Assembly: GCA_030562195.1 (NCBI GenBank) | Contig: CM060203.1 | Location: forward strand, 14,760,534 to 14,824,533 | Length of the DNA: 64,000 nt | Direction: 5' to 3' | Source: Nipponacmea schrenckii | Lineage: Eukaryota > Mollusca > Gastropoda > Lottiidae | In this document: one piece after another, positions 43,387 to 55,300 of the stretch | Numbering within the stretch: position 1 is the first letter of the stretch | Layout of the letters: every line of letters begins with the position of its first letter | Translations under genes and position numbers: made by a program | Notes under the pieces: model-generated | Told to the model about the DNA's origin: nothing | The model's database searches: none | The model's input: the letters and a program-made list of their open reading frames with translations, nothing else

Positions 43387-46300
43387 ATGGGGACATGTGC
43401 CTCAAGCAACAACCTGACGGGGGCCACCAGTTCCAAATCGTCTGCACACAACCCGATCATCACCATCTCTGACTCGTCGAAGAATGTCCCTAGACCTCCC
43501 TCTGAGGCATCTAGCACTCCAAAATCACCGAGTACCAAATTACTTTCAAACGAAGATTCTCCAGAACTGAATCAACAAAATCTTGATCGTGCATCAGTGC
43601 GAGAGAATTCCCCCGAGACTTTAATTGGTTCTCCTGATTCCGGACTGGGACATACGGGGGTTACACATGGGAATGGTGACACTCCCAACTATGTTTTGTT
43701 GCAAAGCGCTGTGCAGAAGGAAGACCCGAAGCAGTTTGTTTGTGATGAGCGTGGCGAGGATTCTATTGAAGGTGAGTGTTCTTCATTCCTTTGAAGAGGC
43801 TTCACACACCACAAATCACTCGAAGGCCTGGCAATTGTGTGGGAGCATCTAAAAAAATGTGAGGGTCTAATATCCTCATAAGTCTTTTGTGTATTTAGAT
43901 ACACATACATTTCTTTCCGAAATTGTTCCAACCGCTGCAAGAGTTCTAAAAGGCATTCCCTACCCCTTTTAACGCTTTGGTTCATACCTCTTTGAATGGT
44001 ACAATCGTCGATCGTAGTCTTCAGGCAATTGTCATCGTGCATACTGGAATCAAGTTAAATGTGTTCTTATAACTGTCAGTTATACAAAAAAGAGTTTTCT
44101 CCCTTAAACTGTTTTCTGATAACTTGAAGTCGATCTCTTCTCTCTGAAAACAACTCACTGAACTGTCCTTGAATATACTGTCCAAGGTCAAAGCATGCTG
44201 AGCGATATTCACAAAGAAATACAAAGTGTTAGAAAGACGTCTGGTGAGATCAGGGGCGTAGCTACCGGGTAGAGTTTTACTGAACTCGTCGGTAAAACGC
44301 GGAATCGGTCGGTAAAAAGGGGGGTCATGGATGGAACCGTCGGTAAAACGCGGAATCGATCGATTAAACCGATTAATTAACCTAAAAAGTCAAAACATTG
44401 AGTTGGTTATGATCGGTCGATAAAAGACGGCAAGGTGGGACCGTCGGTAAAACCAATTAACCTAAAAAGTAAAAACCTTGTGTTGGTTATGATTTTATCA
44501 GTAAACTGTCAACATTAAAAGTATTTTTTTTTTACTGAAACTACCGGAATCGGTCGGTATAAGTTGGTTATGACTGGAGTCTTCGGTAAAACCGATTGGT
44601 TAACCGATACCCTTTTTATTGGTAAGCTGTTCGTTATTTGAATTTGTCGGTAAAACGCGGAATTGGCCGATAGAAGAAGGTCATAGATGGAGCCGTCGGT
44701 AAAACCGATTTGTTAACCGAAAGAGTGAAAACCTTGTGTCTCTTAAGATGTTATCGGTAAACCGTTCGTCTACATTAAAGTGATTTTTACTAAACTTGTC
44801 GATAAAACGCGGAATCGGTCGAAAATAGACGGTCATGGATGGGAAAAAGAGCCTTCAGTAAAACCGATTGGCTGACCGAAAGTGTGGAAACCTTGTGTCA
44901 GTTATGATGTTATCGGAAAACTGTTCGTCTACATAAAAAGTGATTTTTACTGAACTTGTCGGTAAACCGCAGAATAGGTCGAAAAAGGCTATATAAAACA
45001 TATGGTTGTCCGACGAAAATTGATAATTTTGACCGGTGGAAACGACTTCCAAAATCGCATCAGATGTATTTTCCGGGTTTCCTAGTTTGTAAAATTTTCA
45101 GGGGGAGAACAGCAGAACCCCCCCCCCCCCCCCCCCCATGTCGGTAAAACGCAGAATAGGTCGAAAAAGGACATAGAAAACATATGGTTTTCTGATGAAA
45201 ATTGATAATTTGGACCAGTGGAAAAGACTTCCAAAATCGCGTCAGATGTATTCTCCGGGTTTCCAAGTATGTAAAATTTTCCGGGGAAGGACCCCCGAAC
45301 CCCCCGCCACTGCAAGGGCCGAATACGAAGGCCTTTGGCCTGCAGGGCTTGCCTTGGAAAAATCACCTTTCAGTCCCCCCTCTCAGGCATATTCTAGATA
45401 CACCCCTGATTGATATGGTTTTCTAAGGTTTAGGATTTGCTTTAACGATGGATTTCGTTCGTGTATAATGTATATACTTAAAAGTGTGAGTAAGTTATTT
45501 TTGCCCCGGGAAGAACACATGTTCGTCGGTAAAACTTTGACGTTACACGTGTTCGTCGGTAAAACTTAGACGTTACACCCCCCCAGTCAAAATGGTCACG
45601 CTACGCTCCTGGGTGAGATAGAGTGTTCGATGAGATTTACATTGGAATGTTTCCTCTCTGTTTGAATTACAATCCTAATAGTGCTTTATTTGAGCAAGAA
45701 CTAATACTGAAAATTTTGCAGGTCAATCCTTCCAACTGAAAAATCTAAAACTTCTGTAGATTGTTGAGAAATAAATAAGACCACATTGCCTTCTCTAGAA
45801 AAAAGATTATTCAATAATGAAATGTAATATTCCATTTCATTTTTGCAGGTAAGTGTGTTTCCATTATAAGGTACAAGAAAATAGGTGTAAAATGTGACTC
45901 TACTCAAAACTGAGGGATATGTGAGTGCAGAACCAGACGTAAGTAAAATACTTTTTTGAAGGCCAAACACATGACTATCAATCTGAAACTAAGCAAACAC
46001 TCTTTCAAACTTAAAACAAAATCAGTTTTCTTTGTCAACACCATTGTAGATTTTACAGCTTTTTTCAGCAAATTTTGATAACAGTGTATAGTGCTAGGCT
46101 ACATAATCATAAATTTATGAAGATCAAATTTGATCATTTGTATTATATATAGAGTTTATTGTCCCGTTAAAAAAATTAGCTCAACAGTCAACTTCTACTG
46201 AATCATTACAGACAATATAACTGAGTCTCTGAGTCAAAAAAACATAACATTACAGGATTGAAAGATACCAGTGAAAACAAGTTAAACAAATAAGTAATAG

Positions 46301-49300
46301 TGATCACAGCTGACTGATCTCAGAAACAGATTTCTTCTTTAGTTAAGCAAATCAGTAATATTGTCCACAGCTCACTGGTCTCAGAAACGGATTTCTGTTT
46401 TAATTAATCAAATCATTAATAGTGATCAGAACTTGCTGTAGATTTTTGAGCCTTTGAATGCATGTGGATACTGAATTATCCAAGTTTGAAAGTTAAAATA
46501 TTGACTCATTTTTCCGGATATTATACCATAGAAAAGACAGAAAAAAAATGAAGTTTGTAGTTTGTACAAATAGTAAATATATTTGAAAGAAGTATGGTAT
46601 TTTCATGCATTCCCGGTAGCTGTACAGATCCTGAAGATACTTTTAGACATAAAGCAGATATTCCATCAGATAATGGGTCTAATTTCCATCCATCTCATTT
46701 AGCCACGAAGAGAAATATTATATGACTGGTCTATATCAGTGGTATATGAATGTAGAGTTTATCTGGAGGCTTTAGGTGATTAGATTTGCCCAGATATTAT
46801 GGCAATTTTATTCCATTATGTTGATTAAATTAGGATTAATATAATTTGTCTCTCTTCGATGGCGTTGTTGACTGTCAATATTTATACACTTTCTGTAAAT
46901 GTAGGCTTATCAGATGATATACACAAAACTTGGTTGACATGGAAGCGAGGACATCACAATTTTACCTGTTTTGTTAGTTTTGGGCTTTCATTTGACTTTG
47001 TAATTGTAGTGATTCAAATCAATAATCTAGTACAACACGACTGGTGAATACAGTAAAATCAAGCATATAGATCTCTATTCATACATGACTGGTAAATACA
47101 GTAAAATCAAGCATATAGAGCTCTATTCATACATGGCTGGTAAATACAGTAAAATCAAGCATATAGAGTTCTATTCATAGATGACTGGTAAATACAGTAA
47201 CATCAAGCATATAGAGTTCTATCCATACATGACTGGTAAATACTGCCAAATCAACAATCTGGAGATTGACTCAGACATGACTGGTAAATAAAATCAAATT
47301 AAGTCTCATGTTCTAATCAAACTAGAGCTGTAGTCAGACATGACTGGTAAAAACAATCAAATGTTAAATATGTCTGACAAATCCTACCAAATCAACAAGT
47401 AAATCAATGTAGACTAATTACTATTGCATGGTCAAGCATGACTGGTAAATACATGTAGATCAGAAATCCTGACAGATATTTTTGATGTAATTAATGGGAT
47501 GTTTGATAAATTGATTAGTTTTAATGTAAAGTTGACACTAGCCACCTGCTGCCATTGGATTTGCTGACAAGTCTGAATTTTTTTATTTACATTTCATCAG
47601 TTAAAATGTCAATTTGAGATTCTACTAGAAAAAAAAATGCCCATTTCGTTAAATCTTAATTTCATTAGAAACCTGGGGACCTGGAATTTCTCTGTGAGTG
47701 AGGTAATTGTTTCACTGTACCAAATATCCACAAAATAAAGAATTAGAAAATATCTGAGAATATTTATAGCAGGGAATTCACTAGGTTCTACCAGACAGGA
47801 CTGGTAATTAAAGTCAAATCATCAGCATCATCCCTGGATCTTATACGAAATAAGATCATATTTCTAATGTCTTTATGCAACTGAATCTAAATATGGTCTA
47901 GATCATATACTTGTCAATGACTGTAGGTTATATTGTTGATTTGACATATAAATAGCGTTAAAGGATCATTGCCAGTAATAAATTAAAACTATAAAAGTAT
48001 CAAGTCCTTTCAGGAACATGTATTTACATGGTCTGTTAATGGCCTTGAAACATAGACTGCATCAAATTGAACTATGGTTGATGCAAATAGCTTCATATTT
48101 TATGAATATTTATTACCACATAGGTGAATATTTACTTTCCAGGCAGTTCTACTTAAACTACATGCTGATGGCAGTGTTTTTTTTGTCTTTTTATTAATAC
48201 CAGATAGTGCTACTTTAACTAGATTCTGACAGCAGTGATTGTTTTTGTATGTTATTATAACTAGGCAATGCTACTTTAACTAGAAGTTGATGGCAGTGGT
48301 TGTTTTTGATCTGTTATTATATCAAGGCAGTGCTACTTTAACTAGAAACTGATGGCAGTGGTTGTTTTGTCTGTTATTGAAACAAGGCAGTGCTTCTTTA
48401 ACTGGAAGCTGGTGGCAGTGGTTGTTTTTGATCTGTTATTAAAACCAGGCAGTGCTACTTTAACTAGAAGTTGATGGCAGTGGTTGTTTTTTATCTGTTA
48501 TTATATCATGGCAGTGCTACTTTAACTAGAAGCTGATGGCAGTGATTGTTTTTGTCTGTTATTAATACCAGGCAGTGCTACTTTAACTAGAAGCTGATGG
48601 CAGTGATTGTTTTTATCTGTTATTAAAACCAGGCAGTGTTACTTGAACTAGAAGCTGATGGCAGTGGTTGTTTTTTATCTGTTGTTAATATCAGTCCTAT
48701 TTTAACTACATGCTATGGCAGTGGTTGTTTTGTCTGTTATAAAAACAAGGCAGTGCTTCTTTAACTGGAAGCTGGTGGCAGTGGTTTATTTTGATCTGCT
48801 ATTAAAACCAGGCAGTGCTACTTTAACTAGTAGCTGGTGGCAGTGGTTGTTTTTATCTGTTATTAATACCAGGCAGTGCTACTTGAACTAGAAGCTGGTG
48901 GCAGTGGTTGTTTTTATCTGTTATTAATACCAGGCAGTGCTACTTTAACTAGAAGTTGAGTGCAGTGGTTGTTTTTGATCTGTTATTAATACCAGGCAGT
49001 GCTACTTGAACTAGAAGCCGGTGGCAGTGGTTGTTTTTGATCTGTTATTAATACCAGGCAGTGCTACTTTAACTAGAAGCTGGTGGCAGTGGTTTTTTTA
49101 TCTGTTATTAATACCAGGCAGTGCTACTTTAACTACATGCTATGGCAGTGATTGTTTTTATCTGTTATTAATACCAGGCAGTGCTACTTGAACTAGAAAC
49201 AGGTGGCAGTGGTTGTTTTTGATCTGTTATTAATACCAGGCAGTGCTACTTTAACTAGAAGCTGGTGGCAGTGGTTGTTTTTTATCTGTTATTAATACCA

Positions 49301-52300
49301 GGCAGTGCTACTTGAACTAGAAGCTGGTGGCAGTGGTTGTTTTTGATCTGTTATTAATACCAGGCAGTGCTACTTTAACTAGAAGCTGGTGGCAGTGGTT
49401 GTTTTTATCTGTTATTAATACCAGGCAGTGCTACTTTAACTGACTGTGGCAGTGGTTGTTTTTATCTGTTATTAATACCAGGCAGTGCTACTTTAACTAG
49501 AAACTGGTGGCAGTGGTTGTTTTTGATCTGTTATTAAACCAGGCAGTGCTACTTTAACTAGAAGCTGGTGGCAGTGGTTGTTTTTTATCTGTTATTAATA
49601 CCAGGCAGTGCTACTTTAACTAGAAGCTGATGGCAGTGATTGTTTTTGTCTGTTATTAATACCAGGCAGTGCTACTTTAACTAGAAGCTGATGGCAGTGA
49701 TTGTTTTTATCTGTTAATAAAACCAGGCAGTGTTACTTGAACTAGAAGCTGGTGGCAGTGGTTGTTTTTGATCTGTTGTTAATACCAGTCCTATTTTAAC
49801 TACATGCTATGGCAGTGGTTGTTTTGTCTGTTATAAAAACAAGGCAGTGCTTCTTTAACTGGAAGCTGGTGGCAGTGGTTTATTTTGATCTGCTATTAAA
49901 ACCAGGCAGTGCTACTTTAACTAGAAGCTGGTGGCAGTGGTTGTTTTTATCTGTTATTAATACCAGGCAGTGCTACTTGAACTAGAAGCTGGTGGCAGTG
50001 GTTGTTTTTGATCTGTTATTAATACCAGGCAGTGCTACTTTAACTAGAAGCTGTGGCAGTGGTTGTTTTTATCTGTTATTAATACCAGGCAGTGCTACTT
50101 GAACTAGAAGCTGGTGGCAGTGGTTTTTTTTTGATCTGTTATTAATACCAGGCAGTGCTACTTTAACTAGAAGCTGGTGGCAGTGATTGTTTTTTATCTG
50201 TTATTAATACCAGGCAGTGCTACTTGAACTAGAAGCTGATGGCAATGGTTGTTTTTGATCTGTTATTAATACCAGGCAGTGCTACTTGAACTAGAAACAG
50301 GTGGCAGTGGTTGTTTTTATCTGTTATTAATACCAGGCAGTGCTACTTGAACTAGAAACAGGTGGCAGTGGTTGTTTTTATCTGTTATTAATACCAGGCA
50401 GTGCTACTTGAACTAGAAACAGGTGACAGTGGTTGTTTTTTATCTGTTATTAATACCAGGCAGTGCTACTTTAACTAGAAGCTGGTGGCAGTGGTTGTTT
50501 TTTATCTGTTATTAATACCAGGCAGTGCTACTTTAACTAGAAGCTGGTGGCAGTGGTTGTTTTTTATCTGTTATTAATACCAGGCAGTGCTACTTTAACT
50601 ACATGCTATGGCAGTGGTTGTTTTTATCTGTTATTAATACCAGGCAGTGCTACTTGAACTAGAAGCCGGTGGCAGTGGTTGTTTTTGATCTGTTATTAAT
50701 ACCAGGCAGTGCTACTTTAACTAGAAGCTGGTGGCAGTGGTTGTTTTTATCTGTTATTAATACCAGGCAGTGCTACTTGAACTAGAAACAGGTGGCAGTG
50801 GTTGTTTTTGATCTGTTATTAATACCAGGCAGTGCTACTTTAACTAATGCTGGTGGCAGTGGTTGTTTTTATCTGTTATTAATACCAGGCAGTGCTATTT
50901 GAACTAGAAGCAGGTGGCAGTGGTTGTTTTGTCTGTTATTAATACCAGGCTGTGCTACTTGAACTAGAAGCTGGTGGCAGTTGTTGTTTTGTCTGTTATT
51001 AATACCAGGCAGTGCTATTTTAACTACATGCTATGGCAGTGGTTGTTTTGTCTGTTATTAAAACCAGGCAGTGCTACTTTAACTACATGCTGATGGCAGT
51101 GCTAGTAGCTAGGTAGTTATTAGGTGAAGTTTGTTAACCAGTAGAGTATAATAGAATGACACTGTGACCAGACAGCTCTTCAGATATTATTAATATTTTA
51201 ACAATCAGTAAGTTGTCAATTGATTGATAACAGCTAAATTAACAGTGATAGCATGTAGAATTCAATGTTGTGGATTGCCAGGTAAAATACAGCTGGAAAC
51301 CATGTCTGTGTAGATTTTGAACTGGATTATTCTTAAAGATATCTATATTTGTCTTTCTTTGGAATTGTGACAGCATTGTTTTATATTTTGAAAAAACTGG
51401 ATCATTCTAAAGGACTTTTTTTTTTGGTATGTTTTTTATCTAAGTGTTTCATGATTATTTTGAAAAATATAGATTGATTGTGATCAGGATATTTTGATCT
51501 GGAGTGTTGTAAAGAACCTTTATTTTGGTATCTTTTTGGATAGAAGTTATATCATTGGATACTAGTTTTGGTATGTTTTAAACAACCTAGTTTTGGTAAA
51601 TTTTAAACAACCTAGTTTGGTATGTTTCAAACAACCTAGTATTGGTATGTCTTAAGGACCTATTTTTGATATGTTTAAAAGACCTAGATTCGATATGTTT
51701 CAAAGACCTAGATTTGATATGTTTTAAGGACCTAGTTTTGGTATGTTTAAAAGACCTAGTTTTTATGTTTAAAGAACCTAGTTTTGATATGTTTTAAGGA
51801 CCTAGTTTTGATATGTTTTAAGGACCTAGTTTTGATATGTTTTAAGGACCTAGTTTTTATATGTTTAAAAGGGCCTAGATTTTTTATATGTTTAAAAGAC
51901 CTAGATTTGATAAAGAACCTAGTTTTGATATGTTTTAAGGACCTAGTTTTGATATGTTTTAAGGACCTAGTTTTGATATGTTTAAAAGACCTAGATTGGA
52001 TATGTTTAAAAGACCTAGATTTGATAAAGAACCTAGTTTTGATATGTTTTAAGGACCTAGTTTTGATATGTTTTAAGGACCTAGTTTTGATATGTTTTAA
52101 GGACCTAGTTTTGATATGTTTTAAAGACCTAATTTTGATATGTTTTCGCCTAGTTTTGGTTATTTTAAGAACCTAGTTATGTGTTTTAAAAGTTAGTTTG
52201 ATATTTTTAAAAGAACCTAATTTTGTATGTTCTCTTGATTAATTTTAAGCCAACAATAGTGTTCAAAATTTAAAGATTACTTTGATAATTTATATTTAAT

Positions 52301-55300
52301 TCTTGATATTTTGTTTCTAAAATTGTGTTCATTTTTAAAATTCTTTTATACTTGGGTTTTTAAAATTGGCATTGTATTTTATTGTTTAAATGGCATGTCC
52401 CGTTTTTAAGATAAAATGTCTTTTCATCTTGGAAAAAAAATTGTTAGAGATTGTAACGCAATATTTCAGTGTAAAAAGAAATTACCATACTGATAATTAA
52501 CTTAATTGCCTACTGTGATATAAATCTTTTCAAACAAAATTGTATGATTGTGTTGAAATATTTGATCAGCTCCTTCCAAACTAGATAGGTCTTTTTTTGT
52601 GAGTTGCAGGAGCAGACGACACTATGGATAAGAAAGTAAGATGTTTCTATCATATCCTATTGATAGATTGTTTTGAGAATACATATTGATGCAGGTACAG
52701 GCTGTCATTGAAAGGTTGTCATTTTAATCAGGCAAACTGAGGTCCCATGCACTGCAGACTGAGCTTTTTGTTAAAATTTTCCCCATTGTCCACTATATGG
52801 TATTGCGCATCATCATTAGATAAAATCAAGGGCAAGGTATCCTAGGATATTTTAAAAAAGAACCTCTTGTTAGTTTTTGAAAAGTGTCTGCTATTTATGT
52901 CTGATCAATACTCAAAAGATAATTGACATTTTTATCGTAAACCACCATAATTGAACTTTTCCATTGAAGAGCTGACTATAAATTAACCTATCAATGGTAG
53001 AGTTATCATTGCCAATTAACGATTTCATTACGCTCAGGTTTTCTGTGAATTTATGAATGGATTGTAAATTAGTGATGTGCCAACTGATTTATCGAATAAG
53101 TTACTTCTATTATTGTGTTGGATTGCCAGTGACATATATTTTGTAAGCTAGGTTATCCTGATATTTTCAGGTGTTTGGTTGCCATGTTTAGTTTGAAATT
53201 AACTTTGACATTCATTATCATTTGGTTGCTTTGATGTTTGATTTTGATAACTAACAATAAGAACAGTGGGTAATGAAGCACCAGTTTCTGGAAAATGTGA
53301 ACTTATGGGAAAGTGAAACTCAAAAAGGATATGTTATCAAGGAATGGGGCTCTTCATGAAATGTTTGATTGATTAAGAATAACATCATTAGAACAGGAGT
53401 TTGATAGGAAACTTGTTAGATTACAGTTGATCAGATTTTGTCTGAGTCAAATCTTTTGAATATTTTTCATTATTTTTCTGACAATTGGAATAGCAATCTC
53501 AATATAGTAAAAAGTTAAGATGACTATATTTTTTCTAAAATTGATTAAAAACTAGTGTAGGCCTACTACTAATATTTACTTGGATTTCAAGCTCTACCAT
53601 TTGTGTAAATATGCATACACGGCAACAGCTGCTGTAAACTTTTTATCCAAAGTTGTCATTTGAAGTAGTCAAAAAAATATCAAAGCTAAAAATTAAAATA
53701 CAACTAATTCAACATTTTTTTTGAATAATGCTCACATTTTTCTAATTTGAGTCTGCGGCAATTTTACTGAATTAAAAAGTACCTTTTTTTGTGCTATTCT
53801 AAATATAAGACAGAATATTGTTTAATTTCATGTTTTAATTGTGTATCAGGGTTAATTGGCAACCTAAAACATAATGTCCCTGATATGTTGAGCGAAGCAA
53901 TTTGTATAGGTAACAGACTCGTTTGTCTTAGCCGTTAGATCAGAGTGTTGATATATTTTTCCCTCATTAGACGATGTTCTGGTGTCGACAAGACTTATGA
54001 CTACTTTTATCTCTATTTTAATATGCCATGAATGTATGGTAACTTGTATCCAATTGTAAACTAGTATCTGACTGTTAACTGTATTTCAGTATTCCATGAA
54101 TGTGTGGCAACTTGTATCAGACTGTAAACAATATTTCAATATGCCATGATTGTGTGGCAACTCGTATCAGACTGTAAACTGTATTTTAATATGCCATGAA
54201 TGTGTGGCAATTTATATTGTACTGTAAACTGTATTTCAATATGACATATATGTGTGGCAACTTGTATCGGACTGTAAACTGTATTTCATTGCCATAAATG
54301 TGTGGCAACTTGTACCCGACTGTAAACTGTATTTCAATATGCTATAAATGTGTGGCAACTTGTATCAGACTGTAAACTGTATTTCAATGACATGAATGTG
54401 TGGCAACTTGTATCGGACTGTAAACTGTATTTCAATATGACATGAATGTGTGGAAACTTGTATCCGACTGTAAACTGTATTTCATTGCCATAAATGTGTG
54501 GTAACTTGTATCTGACTGTTAACTATATTTCAATATGGCATTAATGTATGTGATAAACTATAAGATTTTGACACCCTTGGAAATTAAAATTTGAAAATCG
54601 TAAAGATTAGGGAACAACTGTTTCTGACAAAATTTCCCTTGTTACAATTTGAATTGTTTTGTAATCTTGAAGGGTCATCATGACAAAAACATCTCAGGTC
54701 ATGGAACATATTCATTGAGTTAATTATGCCTTTCTGGCGTACATTTTGAATGTGAAATTATTCTTGTCTGAATGTTAGCTATAATTATACATTTATTACA
54801 GTCTTTAGAAAGTTACAAGTTTTTGGAATTTATTACAAAATTATCTCTTGGGTAATCAATATCTGCTTTGACACTTTGTTTAAAATTTCTCAAATAATCT
54901 TCAGTTTGTTGCCATTCAGAAGGTAAATTTCAAACACACAGGATTTCTTTTTGAAATCTAAACTACAAAAGCAAATGCATTAGGAGAAAACTCTTTGAAA
55001 TATTTAAAATTCTTTTTATGTTCTATGTCAAAAGGTTTACTTATTTTATTTATTTTTCTGAAAAGAAATTGCAGTATTTTTAAAATGGGATAAAAGTATG
55101 GACAATGTCAAGGTATTAGACATATTTCTAATGTCACAAAAGTTTGTTAATGTAATAATTGGATTGGATTGTTCAGTAGAGAAATAGCCAATCAAAGCCA
55201 TGGACAGAAAGTATTAAATAATAAGACATAAGGCTTAAACCGCTAATCTAAGGGATGCATTCCATGATACAATTATGGTGGTTTTTACAGTCAAGGTATA

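Noticed and set aside
44956..45426. Several short overlapping frames with Pro- or Gly-runs
   Set aside because: They lie inside the hAT-like element and come from its C-run and internal duplication.
48140..51105. CRISPR-like array
   Set aside because: Repeats directly abut with no unique spacers, and the setting is a eukaryotic intron. It is a minisatellite.
51784..52176. 130-codon frame of ICFKDLVL repeats
   Set aside because: By-product of the 24-bp minisatellite.
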